Positions 18,391-28,118 of a DNA stretch of 64,000 nt are shown here, piece by piece (position 1 is the stretch's first letter; each line of letters starts with the position of its first letter). Origin of the DNA: Catellatospora sp. IY07-71 (GTDB taxonomy: Bacteria; Actinomycetota; Actinomycetes; Mycobacteriales; Micromonosporaceae); assembly GCF_018326265.1 (NCBI RefSeq), contig NZ_AP023360.1:5365501-5429500 (forward strand). The letters are read 5' to 3'. The position numbers were made by a program, and so were the translations under genes. The notes beneath the pieces are model-generated. The model was not told the origin of the DNA. It did no database searches and saw only the letters and a list, made by a program, of their open reading frames with translations.

Positions 18391-19182
18391 ATGGACCTGC
18401 AGCTCACCGGCAAGACCGCGTTCATCAGCGGATCGACCCAAGGCATCGGTTACGCGACCGCGAAGGGGCTGGCTGCCGAGGGTGCAGACGTGATCCTCAA
18501 CGGCCGTGATCCGCAGAAGCTGACCGGGGCCGTCGACAGGCTGCGGCGCGAGGTGCCGGGTGCATCGGTCAGCGGTCAGCCCGCAGACTTCGCGGTCACC
18601 GAAGACGTCGACCGGCTGTGCGAGCAGATCCCGAGCGTCGACATCCTGATCAACAACGTCGGGCTGTTCGAACTCAAGCCGTTCGAGAAGATCTCGGACG
18701 ACGACTGGCGGCTCTACTTCGAGGTCAACGTGCTCAGCGGCGTTCGGCTGGCACGGCGGCTGATGCCGGCCATGCTCGACCGAGGGTGGGGCCGGATCGT
18801 GTTCGTCAGCAGCGAGTCAGGCGTCGACATCCCGGCCGACATGATCCATTACGGCACGTCCAAGACGGCGATGCTCTCGGTGGGCAACGGCCTGGCGAAA
18901 CTCACGAAGGGCACCGCGGTGACCGTCAACTCGGTGCTGGGCGGCCCGACGTACTCCGACGGCGTCGCTGCGACGGTCAAGACCCTGGCCGCCGCGCAGT
19001 CTCTGCCCGAGGAGCAGATGAAGGCGGCGATCATCGGCGCCAACCAGACGACCCTGCTCGCCCGATTCATCGAACCTGACGAGATCGCGAACGCGGTCAC
19101 GTTCCTCGCCAGCCCGCTCGCGTCCGCCATCAACGGATCGGCGGTACGCGTCGACGGCGGTGTGCTGACGACGGTGCTGTAA
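18391..19182 (+). CDS. SDR family oxidoreductase, 263 aa
   Basis: Short-chain dehydrogenase/reductase using NAD(P)H; the substrate is unknown. The ATG at 18391 follows AGGAGG by five bases and gives the normal SDR N-terminus MDLQLTGKTAFISGSTQGIG; longer readings upstream are not needed. Visible motifs are the glycine-rich cofactor loop (SGSTQGIG, residues 12-19), NNVG (about 89-92), the catalytic Ser in VSSESG and Y-x-x-x-K in YGTSK (about 152-156). The Rossmann C-terminus ends SAINGSAVRVDGGVLTTVL, typical of classical SDRs. The length is standard. A SARP-family regulator follows on the same strand after 105 bases, so the pair could be co-regulated, but no shared operator is evident. Confidence 0.9.
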   Translation: MDLQLTGKTAFISGSTQGIGYATAKGLAAEGADVILNGRDPQKLTGAVDRLRREVPGASVSGQPADFAVTEDVDRLCEQIPSVDILINNVGLFELKPFEKISDDDWRLYFEVNVLSGVRLARRLMPAMLDRGWGRIVFVSSESGVDIPADMIHYGTSKTAMLSVGNGLAKLTKGTAVTVNSVLGGPTYSDGVAATVKTLAAAQSLPEEQMKAAIIGANQTTLLARFIEPDEIANAVTFLASPLASAINGSAVRVDGGVLTTVL

Positions 19183-19287
19183 GCCCGGCGGGACACCCCG
19201 AGGCCGCACGCCGCGATGCCGGACCGGACGGCTGTCGGCAAGACGCTGCAGGCTGTCTGAGCCGGGGAATCGCGATAGCGTGGCGGC

Positions 19288-21228
19288 ATGCACGGCGGGC
19301 GGATCGATTTCGGCGTTCTCGGCCCGATGACCGCCGAGGACCCGCAGCGTCGACCGGTCGCGCTGAAAGGTCCGATGCACCGTGCGGTGCTGGGTCGGCT
19401 CCTGGTGGCGCGTGGGCGGACCGTACCCGTGAATGATCTTGTTGATGATCTGTGGGTTGCCCCGCCTGAGGGCGCGGTGGCCGCGGTGCGGACGTTCGTG
19501 GCGGCGCTGCGCAAGGCCATCGAGCCGGACCGCCCACCGCGGGCACCCGCCACGCTGCTGGTGACCCAGGGCCTGGGGTACGCGTTGGCGTGCGCACCCG
19601 ATCAAGTGGACGCCTGGCGGTTCGAGCAGGCCGTGACCGAGGCCGCCACGGCGGACCCGGCCACGGCGCTGGCCCGGCTGGACGAGGCGCTGTCCTGGTG
19701 GCGCGGTCCCGCGTACGCGGACTTCCCGGACGCCGCCTGGCCGCGCGCCGACCGGTCCCGCCTGACCGAGTTGCGCCTGCAAGCCGTCGAACAGCGTGCC
19801 CAAGCCCACCTCGACCTCGGGCAGGCCGGCCAGGCCGTCGCGGACCTGGACGGACACGTCACCGCACATCCATGGCGGGAGCAGGGGTGGGCGCTGCTGG
19901 CTCTGGCGCTGTACCGGTCGGGTCGCCAGGGTGATGCTCTCGCGATGCTGCGCCGGGCCCGTGAGCTGCTCGCCGGTCACCTCGGTCTGGAGCCCGGCCC
20001 GGCGTTGCGCACGCTGGAGATCGACATCCTGCGGCAGGAGCCGGGCCTGGAGGCCCCCGGCCGGCCGGATCCGGCCGCCGAGGTGTTGACCCGGGTCGCC
20101 TCCGCCTACGAACGGGTCGACGTCGGCGCCCGGATGCGGCTGGAGTCGGCGGTCGGCATGTTGCGCAACCTTGCGGTCACCGGCGCCGGCGGTCTTGAGG
20201 TGGCCCGTGAGCAGCGGGCCGCAGCGGTCGCGGCCGCCGAGCAGCTCGGCGATCCGGAGCTGACCGCGCGGGTGATCGGCGCCTACGACGTGCCGGCCAT
20301 CTGGCCCCGTGCCGATGACGCGCAGCTGTCGGCCGGCATCGTGGCCGCTGCCGAACGGGCTCTCGCGCTCCTCCCGCCGGTCGGCCGGGACCCGGCCCGG
20401 GCCCGGCTGCTGGCCACCATCGCGATCGAGTCGCGGGGCACCCGTGATCCACGGCCGGCGGAGTGTGCCCGGCAGGCCGAGGCGATCGCCCGCGCCGGCA
20501 ACGACCCGGCGCTGCTGGCGTTCGCGTTGAACGGCGTGTTCATGCAGAGCTTCGCGAGCACCGGCGGATCGGCGGACCGGGACCGGATCGGTGCCGAGCT
20601 GATCGACCTGGCGAACCGACACGACCTGGCGAGCGTGGAGGTGCTCGGTCACCTGATCAGGCTGCAGTCGAGTTGCGCGGTGGCCGCGTTCGACCGGGCC
20701 GAGCAGCACGCGCAGGCCGCCGACGACCTGGCCGCCCGGTATGAGCGGCCGCTGGTCGCCGTGTTCACCCAGTGGTATCGGGCGCTGCGGGCCGACCTGG
20801 CCGGCGACGACCAGGCCGAGATTCTCTACCGGCAGGCAGGTGCCCGGCTGGACGATGCCGCGATGCCGGGTATGCGCGACGGGCTGCTGCCGCTGGCGCT
20901 GCTCGGGATGCGGCTGCGCCGGGGACAGCCGCTGGAGGCCACCGATGACGACTGGGGGCCGTACGAGCCATGGGTACGTCCCCCAGCCCGGCTCGCCGAC
21001 GTGCCGGATCCCCCTGCGGATCCGCTCGCGGAAGCGCTGTGGTGTCTGCTGGGCCGTGCCGCCATCGCCGCCGGCGATCCGGACACCATGAAGCGGGTCA
21101 GGCAGGCGCTGCTCCCGGCGGCGGCGGAGTGGGCCGGCGCGGCCAGTGGAGCCCTGACGATCGGCCGCGTCGCCGATCATCTGGCAGCGCTGGACGCCGC
21201 GATGCTCACAGCTCGCGCAGCACCTTGA
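19288..21228 (+). CDS. SARP/BTAD-family transcriptional regulator, 646 aa
   Basis: A regulator of the AfsR/SARP class. Residues 1-95 form an OmpR-like winged helix (IDFGVLGPMTAED, then LLVARGRTVPVNDLVDDLW), which in this family binds direct repeats near promoters. Residues about 100-245 match the bacterial transcriptional activation (BTAD) domain (WRFEQAVTEA, LDEALSWWRGPAYADFPD, LRLQAVEQRAQAHLDLG, GPALRTLEIDILRQEP). The remaining 400 residues are helical and TPR-like; no NB-ARC Walker A motif is present, unlike full-length AfsR. Such proteins often control nearby secondary-metabolism or oxidoreductase genes; the SDR immediately upstream is a plausible target. ATG at 19288 is the first in-frame start after the intergenic gap. 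Confidence 0.88.
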   Translation: MHGGRIDFGVLGPMTAEDPQRRPVALKGPMHRAVLGRLLVARGRTVPVNDLVDDLWVAPPEGAVAAVRTFVAALRKAIEPDRPPRAPATLLVTQGLGYALACAPDQVDAWRFEQAVTEAATADPATALARLDEALSWWRGPAYADFPDAAWPRADRSRLTELRLQAVEQRAQAHLDLGQAGQAVADLDGHVTAHPWREQGWALLALALYRSGRQGDALAMLRRARELLAGHLGLEPGPALRTLEIDILRQEPGLEAPGRPDPAAEVLTRVASAYERVDVGARMRLESAVGMLRNLAVTGAGGLEVAREQRAAAVAAAEQLGDPELTARVIGAYDVPAIWPRADDAQLSAGIVAAAERALALLPPVGRDPARARLLATIAIESRGTRDPRPAECARQAEAIARAGNDPALLAFALNGVFMQSFASTGGSADRDRIGAELIDLANRHDLASVEVLGHLIRLQSSCAVAAFDRAEQHAQAADDLAARYERPLVAVFTQWYRALRADLAGDDQAEILYRQAGARLDDAAMPGMRDGLLPLALLGMRLRRGQPLEATDDDWGPYEPWVRPPARLADVPDPPADPLAEALWCLLGRAAIAAGDPDTMKRVRQALLPAAAEWAGAASGALTIGRVADHLAALDAAMLTARAAP

Positions 21229-21347
21229 TGCCCGCCATGATCAGAATCCAGCCGGCCAGGCCTCTGGGTCAGTCCTCGCGCCGCGAGGGCGCAGACCCTG
21301 AACCGCTCGCCGGACCGGGTGCCCGAGGGCGCGTCTGCCGATCGCCA

Positions 21348-21383
21348 CCGCGGCGGCGTCACCATGGCTAACCGCCGCCGCGG
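21348..21383. terminator. GC-rich inverted repeat between convergent genes
   Basis: CCGCGGCGGC at 21348-21357 is the reverse complement of GCCGCCGCGG at 21374-21383, with a 16-base loop. It lies between the SARP gene and the convergent esterase gene and may end transcription from both sides. The loop is long, so confidence is low. Confidence 0.35.
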
Positions 21384-21482
21384 CGGCCTCTGCTCATCAC
21401 TCCCGGACGATCACGAAACCTGACCCACGAGAACGGCAGTAGACCCGCTTTGTGGCCGTGCGTGTGAGGATCGTTGCCGGTG

Positions 21483-22520
21483 CTACACGGTCCGGATCTG
21501 TTGGGCGATGAACGCTGCGACGGCCTGGTTGACCGCGGCTGAGCGGATTGACTCGAACAGGTCGAAGTCGTGGTGTGCGCCGGGCAGCTCGGCGTACTGG
21601 ACTGGAGCGCGCGACGCTGCTCGTGACCGTTCGGCAAACGCGCGCGCGTGCGACGCCGGTACCACGAGGTCGTTCTGGCCATGGATGATCAGCAGCGGCG
21701 GGCCGTCGCGTAGCGTGAGGTCGCCGTAGTATCCGTAGCGGCCGATGAGCCCCGCAATGGCGTCTGTGCTCTCACCGACCGCCCGTATCGCGAGGTATGC
21801 GCCGGCCGAGCTGCCCGCGATGAACAGGTCCTCCGGATTGCCGCCGTACTCGGCGGCGTGCAAACGTACCCAGGCGATTGCCGCGTGGGCGTCGGCCACC
21901 TGTTCGGCGAGGGTCGCCTGCGGCTGCAGCCGGTAGTTTGCGCTGACGCAGACGATGCCGCACGTTGCCGTGAGGTAGCGGATCAGCGGCCGCGCCTCGC
22001 GCCGTTTGTTTCCGGAGTGGAAGCCGCCACCGTGTAGGAGCAGCAGGACCGGCATGCCGGACGGCCGGTCGCGCCGGTGGTACACGTCCAGCGTACGGTG
22101 CGATCTGGCTGCCTGCGCCGTTGGAGACGAGCCGTCGCCGTAGGTGCGGTCGGGCACCCGGACCACGTTCCATGCGCCCCGGACGAAGGGTGCGGCCAGG
22201 ATCCGTGCCCACGGCCGGTGCGGCCGCCCGTCCATGTGCAGCGCCGCGTGCGCGCGGGTCGCCCGGTCCACGATCACCCCCAGCCCGGCGAGCGCGAGCA
22301 GCGCGACACCGGCACCGACTGCCCCGGCCACCGAGCCCAGGTCACCTTCGCTGAGGGCAAGCACCGTCGAAGCGATCAGGACATACCCGAAGATGAAGGG
22401 CAACTCGTTGACGAGCAGGGCCGGTATCGCGCAAACCGAACCGGGTCGACGCCACCGGGTCAGCGCACACGTGACGCCCCACGACACGAGTGTCACCGTG
22501 AGCAGGTACCCGACCGGCAT
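21483..22520 (-). CDS. Membrane-anchored alpha/beta hydrolase (esterase, HSL-like), 345 aa
   Basis: ATG at 22518-22520 overlaps the stop of the preceding gene (TGATG). The first 90 residues hold about three hydrophobic helices (MPVGYLLTVTLVSWGVTCAL, ELPFIFGYVLIASTVLAL, LGSVAGAVGAGVALLALAGL). The C-terminal 250 residues are a hydrolase of the hormone-sensitive-lipase/acetyl-esterase type: oxyanion motif HGGG (about residue 158), nucleophile elbow GSSAG (about 235), acid in HGQNDLVVP (about 280) and His in GAHHDF (about 315). All three catalytic residues are present. It probably cleaves a short acyl ester at the membrane face. The partner upstream is a small membrane protein of sensor-domain type, suggesting a two-protein membrane unit. 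Confidence 0.85.
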   Translation of the reverse strand: MPVGYLLTVTLVSWGVTCALTRWRRPGSVCAIPALLVNELPFIFGYVLIASTVLALSEGDLGSVAGAVGAGVALLALAGLGVIVDRATRAHAALHMDGRPHRPWARILAAPFVRGAWNVVRVPDRTYGDGSSPTAQAARSHRTLDVYHRRDRPSGMPVLLLLHGGGFHSGNKRREARPLIRYLTATCGIVCVSANYRLQPQATLAEQVADAHAAIAWVRLHAAEYGGNPEDLFIAGSSAGAYLAIRAVGESTDAIAGLIGRYGYYGDLTLRDGPPLLIIHGQNDLVVPASHARAFAERSRAASRAPVQYAELPGAHHDFDLFESIRSAAVNQAVAAFIAQQIRTV

Positions 22521-22939
22521 CAGGCACCCATCACCCGGCGCCACACTGCCACGTACGCGCGGAGGATCCACGGCACGATCAGCAGGAAGACAATGCCGGC
22601 GAGCGCGTGTACCGCCCAGGCGCCGGCGAGCGTCGGGCCGCCCCACGAGTCGCGGTACTCGCCGCTCATGCCGAACAATGGTCTTGTCGGGTACGCGAGG
22701 TTCACCACCACGCCGATCCAGCAGTACCCGGTCACGGCCAGCGCGACCACGTCGATCGGCACCGCGGCGAGCCCGTACAGCCTGGACCGCCGCGGCTCCC
22801 TGCGCAACAGGGCGGTCGCGACCAGGCGCTGCGCTTCGCCGCCGTCCACTACGGCCCACACGGCGAGAGGAACGGATAGCACGAGAAAGAGCGCGTACCG
22901 GTACGGCTCTGCCGACAGAGGCAATCTCCACCACGGCAT
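22520..22939 (-). CDS. Small membrane protein resembling the putative sensor domain, 139 aa
   Basis: I chose the ATG at 22937-22939 (MPWWRLPLSAEPYRYALFLV); an in-frame ATG 14 codons upstream (22981) is also possible, and neither has a good ribosome binding site. Hydrophobic segments are seen at about residues 14-30, 52-72 and 104-126. The motif DSWGGPTLAGAWAVHAL resembles the C-terminal part of the actinobacterial Sensor domain found in front of histidine kinases, but no kinase domain follows. It overlaps the membrane-anchored esterase gene by one base, so the two are surely co-translated. It may sense an envelope signal or act as an assembly partner for the esterase; that is inference. Confidence 0.7.
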   Translation of the reverse strand: MPWWRLPLSAEPYRYALFLVLSVPLAVWAVVDGGEAQRLVATALLRREPRRSRLYGLAAVPIDVVALAVTGYCWIGVVVNLAYPTRPLFGMSGEYRDSWGGPTLAGAWAVHALAGIVFLLIVPWILRAYVAVWRRVMGA

Positions 22940-23345
22940 GTTGCGCAGCTTAGCGACAGTCGGCAATAGACAGCTGTGCACCGGTAGACGACCTCCTCGA
23001 CTCCGATGTGGCCATACCGGCGGTGCGCGCGAAGGCGTACATCCTCACGGGCGAGCCAGGACGTTATGTCGGCTCAATGAAGTTCGAGGGGGTCAGGGCA
23101 TCGGACGAGAGCCGCCTGCCGGGTCGGGAGATGAGCCGACCGCTCGCACGGCTACCAGTTCGGCGCTGGTGTTCTGACAGATCGTCGAATGGACGTTGCA
23201 CACCAAGTCCGCCCGTACCCCCAGCCCTATGTTCCTAGGATGCCTGGCGGTAGTGAGTCGAGTCTCTTGCGAACAGCTCGTTCTCCGTGGTCGTCGACAC
23301 CGTGGAATCGTCCGGGCGGGACCAAAGCCTTGACCGCGAGCCGGC
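22940..23345. other. Intergenic region, no gene seen
   Basis: About 400 bases without a supported gene. At 23318-23329 the sequence GGGACCAAAGCC resembles half of a DevR/DosR box, and similar boxes occur near the adjacent gene group. Short open frames here lack ribosome binding sites and homology that I can recognise. Confidence 0.4.
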
Positions 23346-24317
23346 CTATCGCATGTCGACGACCCGCGAGATGCCTCGGCGCGGGGTGGAGCGCCCCGGT
23401 GGGGCCTGCCCGACCCGCAGCACCATCTGCGGCACGCCGTCGCGGCCGAACGCGTCGGCCAGCCGCTGCCGTTCGGTGTCGACCTCGATGGGCTGGGACA
23501 GCATCGAGGCGGCCAGGCCCGCCTCGGTGATCGTCAGCAGCACCCGCTGCAGCGCCAGGCCGGCCTGGATCTGCTCGGCGGCGGTGTCGCCGGCGGTGCC
23601 GAGCACGACGACGAACGGGTCCGGATCGAAGTCCATGCCGGGCACGGGTGGCCGGTCACCGAAGGCGCGTCGGGGTAGCAGGTCGCCGGGTTGCGGGCTC
23701 GGACCACCTGCCGCGGCGGGTACACCGTCGTCTGACCGGTCGTCGGGCCGGGTCCAGGCGCGCAGCTCCGCCCGGTAGTCCTCGTCGGCGGTGAGGGCGT
23801 CGTGGGCCGCCCGCACGATCTCGGAGATCACTTCGATGGATGCCGGTCCGGTGACGAGCTCCACCCACGCACCTTCGGCCTGGGCGGCGTGGACTATCTG
23901 CACCCGGGCTTGGACCGGTACGGGAGCAGGTCCGAACGGTTCCCGGACGCTGCGGCGCTCGGCGATGGCGGTGTACAGGGCCGTCTCGGTGTCAGTCGCC
24001 GGACGGGCGGCGTGCGGGCTGAGCCGTGCCATCAGCTCGGGGTCGGCGGGGTCGGGCAGCAGGTGGGTGTTCGCGGCCAGGCCGTTGACCGCCAGCGCCA
24101 GGCGGGCGTTGAACGCGGCGGCACCGCAGGCGATCCGCACGGCCCGGCCCGTCGGATCGGCCACCGGCAGCCGGCGGGCCGGATCGGCACAGACGTCTAC
24201 CGATCCGCCGCGGATGCGAAAGCGCCAAGGTTGGCTGTTGTGCAGCGACGGGGCGCGTACCGCGGCCGCCACGACCTGCTGGAAGGTGGTAGGGGTCAGC
24301 ATCACGGCAGCGGTCAT
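23346..24317 (-). CDS. Acg-family nitroreductase-like FMN protein, 323 aa
   Basis: The protein has the duplicated nitroreductase-like fold of the mycobacterial Acg (Rv2032) family: an N-terminal AAVRAPSLHNSQPWRF block (phosphate/flavin contact in the family), RRSVREPFGPAPV near residue 120, and a C-terminal GLALQRVLLTITEAGLAASMLSQPIE segment. In Mycobacterium such proteins lie in the DosR dormancy regulon and may sequester FMN rather than reduce nitro compounds. Two adjacent ATGs are possible (24318-24320 and 24315-24317); AGGAG has better spacing to the second, which I use. It precedes the alcohol dehydrogenase, ABC ATPase and DoxX genes in a group with DevR-like boxes, consistent with a hypoxia or redox response. 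Confidence 0.85.
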   Translation of the reverse strand: MTAAVMLTPTTFQQVVAAAVRAPSLHNSQPWRFRIRGGSVDVCADPARRLPVADPTGRAVRIACGAAAFNARLALAVNGLAANTHLLPDPADPELMARLSPHAARPATDTETALYTAIAERRSVREPFGPAPVPVQARVQIVHAAQAEGAWVELVTGPASIEVISEIVRAAHDALTADEDYRAELRAWTRPDDRSDDGVPAAAGGPSPQPGDLLPRRAFGDRPPVPGMDFDPDPFVVVLGTAGDTAAEQIQAGLALQRVLLTITEAGLAASMLSQPIEVDTERQRLADAFGRDGVPQMVLRVGQAPPGRSTPRRGISRVVDMR

Positions 24318-24438
24318 CATGCTCTCCTGCGGCAGGCCGGGTGTCTGTCCCGATCATCCCCGGTCTCGGCGTGACTTGCGCCGATTACCGGGTTACCGGC
24401 GGTTCGGGGCTGCCGCGGTGGTGCCGCAGCCCGATACG

Positions 24439-24480
24439 GCACCGTGGGCGGGCCGCAGCTGTGCGGCCCGCCCACGGTGC
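24439..24480 (-). terminator. Strong 19-bp hairpin after the alcohol dehydrogenase gene
   Basis: Nineteen bases (24439-24457) are exactly complementary to 24462-24480 with a four-base loop. It begins five bases beyond the dehydrogenase stop on the minus strand, so it ends that transcript before the nitroreductase gene. Confidence 0.8.
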
Positions 24481-24485
24481 CCGGT

Positions 24486-25496
24486 TCAGACCTGGAACAC
24501 GATGCGGGCGGTGACCCGCCCGGCCAGGACGTCGTCGACGGCGTCGTTGATCTCGTCGAGGTCGCGGATCTCGTACTGGACCGTGGTGCGTCCGGCGGCG
24601 TGCAGGGCGAACACCTCGGCCAGGTCGGCGCGGGTGCCGACGATCGACCCGATGACGGTCAGGCCGCCGAGCACCGTCTCGAACACGGGCAGGCGCATGG
24701 TGTTGTCCTTGGGCAGCGACACCAGGACCAGCCGTCCGCCGCGGCGCAGGCTGGCGTGCGCCTGTTCGAGCACCTTCGGGTCGGCTGCCAGCACGACGGC
24801 GACGTCGGCGCCGCCGAGGTCCTGGATCGCGGCGACGGGGTCGGTCCGGGCGGCGTTGACCGTGTGCGCGGCGCCGAGCTTGAGCGCCAGCGCGAGCTTG
24901 TCCTCGGTGACGTCGACGGCGATGGCGTCGCCGCCGAAGATCTGCGCGTACTGCTGGGCCAGGTGGCCGAGCCCGCCGATGCCGAAGACGGCCACCCGTT
25001 CCGTAGGCCGCACCTGCGCGACCTTGATCGCCTTGTAGGTGGTGACTCCGGCGCAGGTCAGCGGAGCGGCGTCGAACGGGCTGACGCCGTCGGGGACCTT
25101 CACGACATGGCTGGCGTATGCGACGGCGTACTCGGCGTGGCCGCCGTCGATCGAGTAGCCGGTGTTGCGCTGCGACAGGCACAGCGTCTCCCGGCCGCTG
25201 ACGCAGTACTCGCAGGTGCCGCAGGCGTAACCGAGCCACGGCATGGCGACCCGGTCACCTACCACGACGTCGGTGACGCCACGGCCGAGGCGCTCGACGA
25301 TACCGACGCCCTCGTGGCCGGGGATGAACGGCAGCGCGGGCTTGACCGGCCAGTCGCCGCGGGCGGCGTGGATGTCGGTGTGGCACAGCCCGCTGGCCTC
25401 GACCCGGACCAGGATCTGGCCGTCGGCCGGCCGCGGGATCGGCACGTCGCCGACGGTCAGCGGGGCGTCGAAGCCGGTCACCACGCAGGCGCGCAT
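24486..25496 (-). CDS. adhP: Zinc-dependent alcohol dehydrogenase, 336 aa
   Basis: A medium-chain dehydrogenase of the AdhP (propanol-preferring) group that interconverts primary alcohols and aldehydes with NAD(H). Catalytic zinc ligands are in CHTD (about residue 37) and GHE (about 59); the structural zinc site is CGTCEYC followed by LC (about 92-106); the Rossmann loop is GIGGLGHLAQQYA (about 170). Length matches the family. The start is the ATG at 25494-25496 because AAGGAGAG lies seven bases upstream; a 23-codon longer reading has no ribosome binding site. A palindrome GGGAC-N4-GTCCC about 90 bases upstream resembles a DevR/DosR box, so induction by hypoxia or redox stress is plausible. 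The gene is closed by a strong hairpin. Confidence 0.9.
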   Translation of the reverse strand: MRACVVTGFDAPLTVGDVPIPRPADGQILVRVEASGLCHTDIHAARGDWPVKPALPFIPGHEGVGIVERLGRGVTDVVVGDRVAMPWLGYACGTCEYCVSGRETLCLSQRNTGYSIDGGHAEYAVAYASHVVKVPDGVSPFDAAPLTCAGVTTYKAIKVAQVRPTERVAVFGIGGLGHLAQQYAQIFGGDAIAVDVTEDKLALALKLGAAHTVNAARTDPVAAIQDLGGADVAVVLAADPKVLEQAHASLRRGGRLVLVSLPKDNTMRLPVFETVLGGLTVIGSIVGTRADLAEVFALHAAGRTTVQYEIRDLDEINDAVDDVLAGRVTARIVFQV

Positions 25497-25586
25497 GACG
25501 GCTCTCCTTTCCTTCGTGGTGTTGCCTTCACCTTCGAGCCTTCTCCGCACGGCCGTTGCAGTCATGAGGCGGACGTCCCCGCCGGC

Positions 25587-25600
25587 GGGACGTTGGTCCC
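25587..25600. promoter_or_regulatory. DevR/DosR-like box upstream of alcohol dehydrogenase
   Basis: GGGAC-GTTG-GTCCC is a perfect 5+5 palindrome with the four-base centre of the DevR consensus (GGGACTWWAGTCCC). It lies 91 bases before the adhP-like start on its upstream side. Confidence 0.55.
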
Positions 25601-25618
25601 GTCTCGCTCCGATGCGGC

Positions 25619-25649
25619 GGTGCCGGCCGCCGGGTAGGTGGCCGGCACC
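25619..25649 (-). terminator. Hairpin after the ABC ATPase gene
   Basis: GGTGCCGGCC at 25619-25628 pairs with GGCCGGCACC at 25640-25649, loop 11 bases. It lies 12 bases past the stop of the ATPase gene on the minus strand. Confidence 0.6.
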
Positions 25650-25661
25650 GGGCCGGGGCGT

Positions 25662-26846
<1,185 letters not shown>

Positions 26847-27054
26847 GGTCGTCACCTCCGGGGATGAGGGGGTACATTGCCGGTCTGAGCACGCCTGCGG
26901 CGGGCCGGTGGCCGGCTGCTGTGCCCGTGGTCTTGGCTCCGGTTGTCGTGACCGCGGTACGCGCCGGGTGACGTGACGTCGCCGCGAGCGGATCGCAGGT
27001 CTGCCCGGGGCTTCGGGCCCGTGGTGGTGTCGGTTGCAGTGCGGTGCGGCGTTA

Positions 27055-27093
27055 CCGGGTGCGGCCGCCGCGAGGGTCGGCGGCCGCACCCGG
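27055..27093 (-). terminator. 16-bp hairpin after the DoxX gene
   Basis: 27055-27070 pairs exactly with 27078-27093 across a seven-base loop, 14 bases after the DoxX stop on the minus strand. Confidence 0.75.
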
Positions 27094-27106
27094 GCGGCGG
27101 GGGATG

Positions 27107-27676
27107 TCAGCGCAGGAAGGGCATCCGCCGCACGATCGCGGTCCGGGCCCAGGCCTTGCCGAGCCCGAAGGTGTCGCCGGCGTCGGTCAGCGCCAGGACG
27201 GCGAGCAGTCCGGCGTAGACGAGGTGGTCGTCGATGATCGGGTTGTTGGCCGGGGGCAGCACCGCGGTCCACATCAGCACCAGCAGCAGGCCTCCGGCGG
27301 TGGCGGCGGCGCGGAGGCCGATGCCGGCGATCAGCGCGACACCGATGCCGAGCAGGCCGGTCATGAACAGCCAGTCGGCCCAGGTGGCGCCTGCGATGGC
27401 CTGGTAGAGGCCGGCGAACGGGCCTTCGGTGCCGAACTTGAGGAAGCCCAGGGTCGGCTTGCCGCCGTTGATCCAGGCGGCTTCGGTCTTGGTCTCGTGG
27501 CCCAGGCCGAACAGCTTGTCGAGGAACGCCCACAGGAAGACCCAGCCGAGCGCGATGCGCAGGCCGGCCAGGACGAGCCGGGTGGCGCGGGCGCGGCCGG
27601 TCTCCGGCGGCGGGGTCGGGCGCGCGAAGGGCTGGTGGCCGTTGGGGGTGGTGCGGGGGGCGAGCAGGGCGGTCAT
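27107..27676 (-). CDS. DoxX-like membrane protein, 189 aa
   Basis: ATG at 27674-27676 is preceded by AAGGAA. After a Pro/Thr-rich 30-residue cytoplasmic segment the protein has four hydrophobic helices: [57 protein letters not shown] and [19 protein letters not shown], with the DoxX-type DKLFGLG after helix one. DoxX relatives act in quinone-linked sulfur oxidation or, in mycobacteria, in a membrane redox complex with SodA; which applies here cannot be told. Upstream at 27763-27777 is GGACCAAAGACTCCC, a degenerate DevR-like box, matching the redox theme of the neighbouring nitroreductase and dehydrogenase genes. Confidence 0.8.
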   Translation of the reverse strand: MTALLAPRTTPNGHQPFARPTPPPETGRARATRLVLAGLRIALGWVFLWAFLDKLFGLGHETKTEAAWINGGKPTLGFLKFGTEGPFAGLYQAIAGATWADWLFMTGLLGIGVALIAGIGLRAAATAGGLLLVLMWTAVLPPANNPIIDDHLVYAGLLAVLALTDAGDTFGLGKAWARTAIVRRMPFLR

Positions 27677-27827
27677 CGCCGGATTCCTTTCTCTTCGGGG
27701 GTGGCGCCTTGAGCATCCCGCCGCCGGCCGTGGCGGGGCAGTGCCGCCGGTCCCGTCCGGAAAGGACCAAAGACTCCCGCAGCCGCCGGGCTGCGGGCCC
27801 CAGCGGACGCCGCGGCTGCCGGCTCGT

Positions 27828-28000
27828 CGTGGCGCCCGCCGGCTCGACCTGCCCGGCCAGGTACTGCTCACCGTCGCGGTGTGCACCGGCGTGGGCGTGC
27901 TCATCGAGGGACCGCACCTGGGGTGGACCTCACCGGTACTGCTGGCGGGTTGCCTGGTCGCTGGGCCTCACCCTGCTGTTGATTCGCCAAGACGCGGTGA
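27828..28000 (+). pseudogene. Remnant of a DHA2-type MFS efflux transporter
   Basis: The plus-strand reading gives [20 protein letters not shown] then [17 protein letters not shown], which matches the region after helix six of EmrB/QacA-like drug exporters. A frameshift then moves the reading to WSLGLTLLLI before similarity stops. No start codon, ribosome binding site or further transporter sequence is present, so this is a decayed internal fragment of about 55 codons. Confidence 0.6.
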
Positions 28001-28118
28001 CGTCGGTGCTGCCGGATCGGCTGGCGTGTGATGTTCCGCAGGCACTGACCGCACCACGCCGGCGGCAAGCGATACCGGCCAACCGGTGCCGAGGCATCGG
28101 CGCTCGACCATTGTGGTA

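Noticed and set aside
21228-21482. Possible insertion-sequence end between the SARP and esterase genes
   Set aside because: GGTCAG-like motifs occur at two places, but I found no matching terminal inverted repeats, target duplication or transposase remnant.
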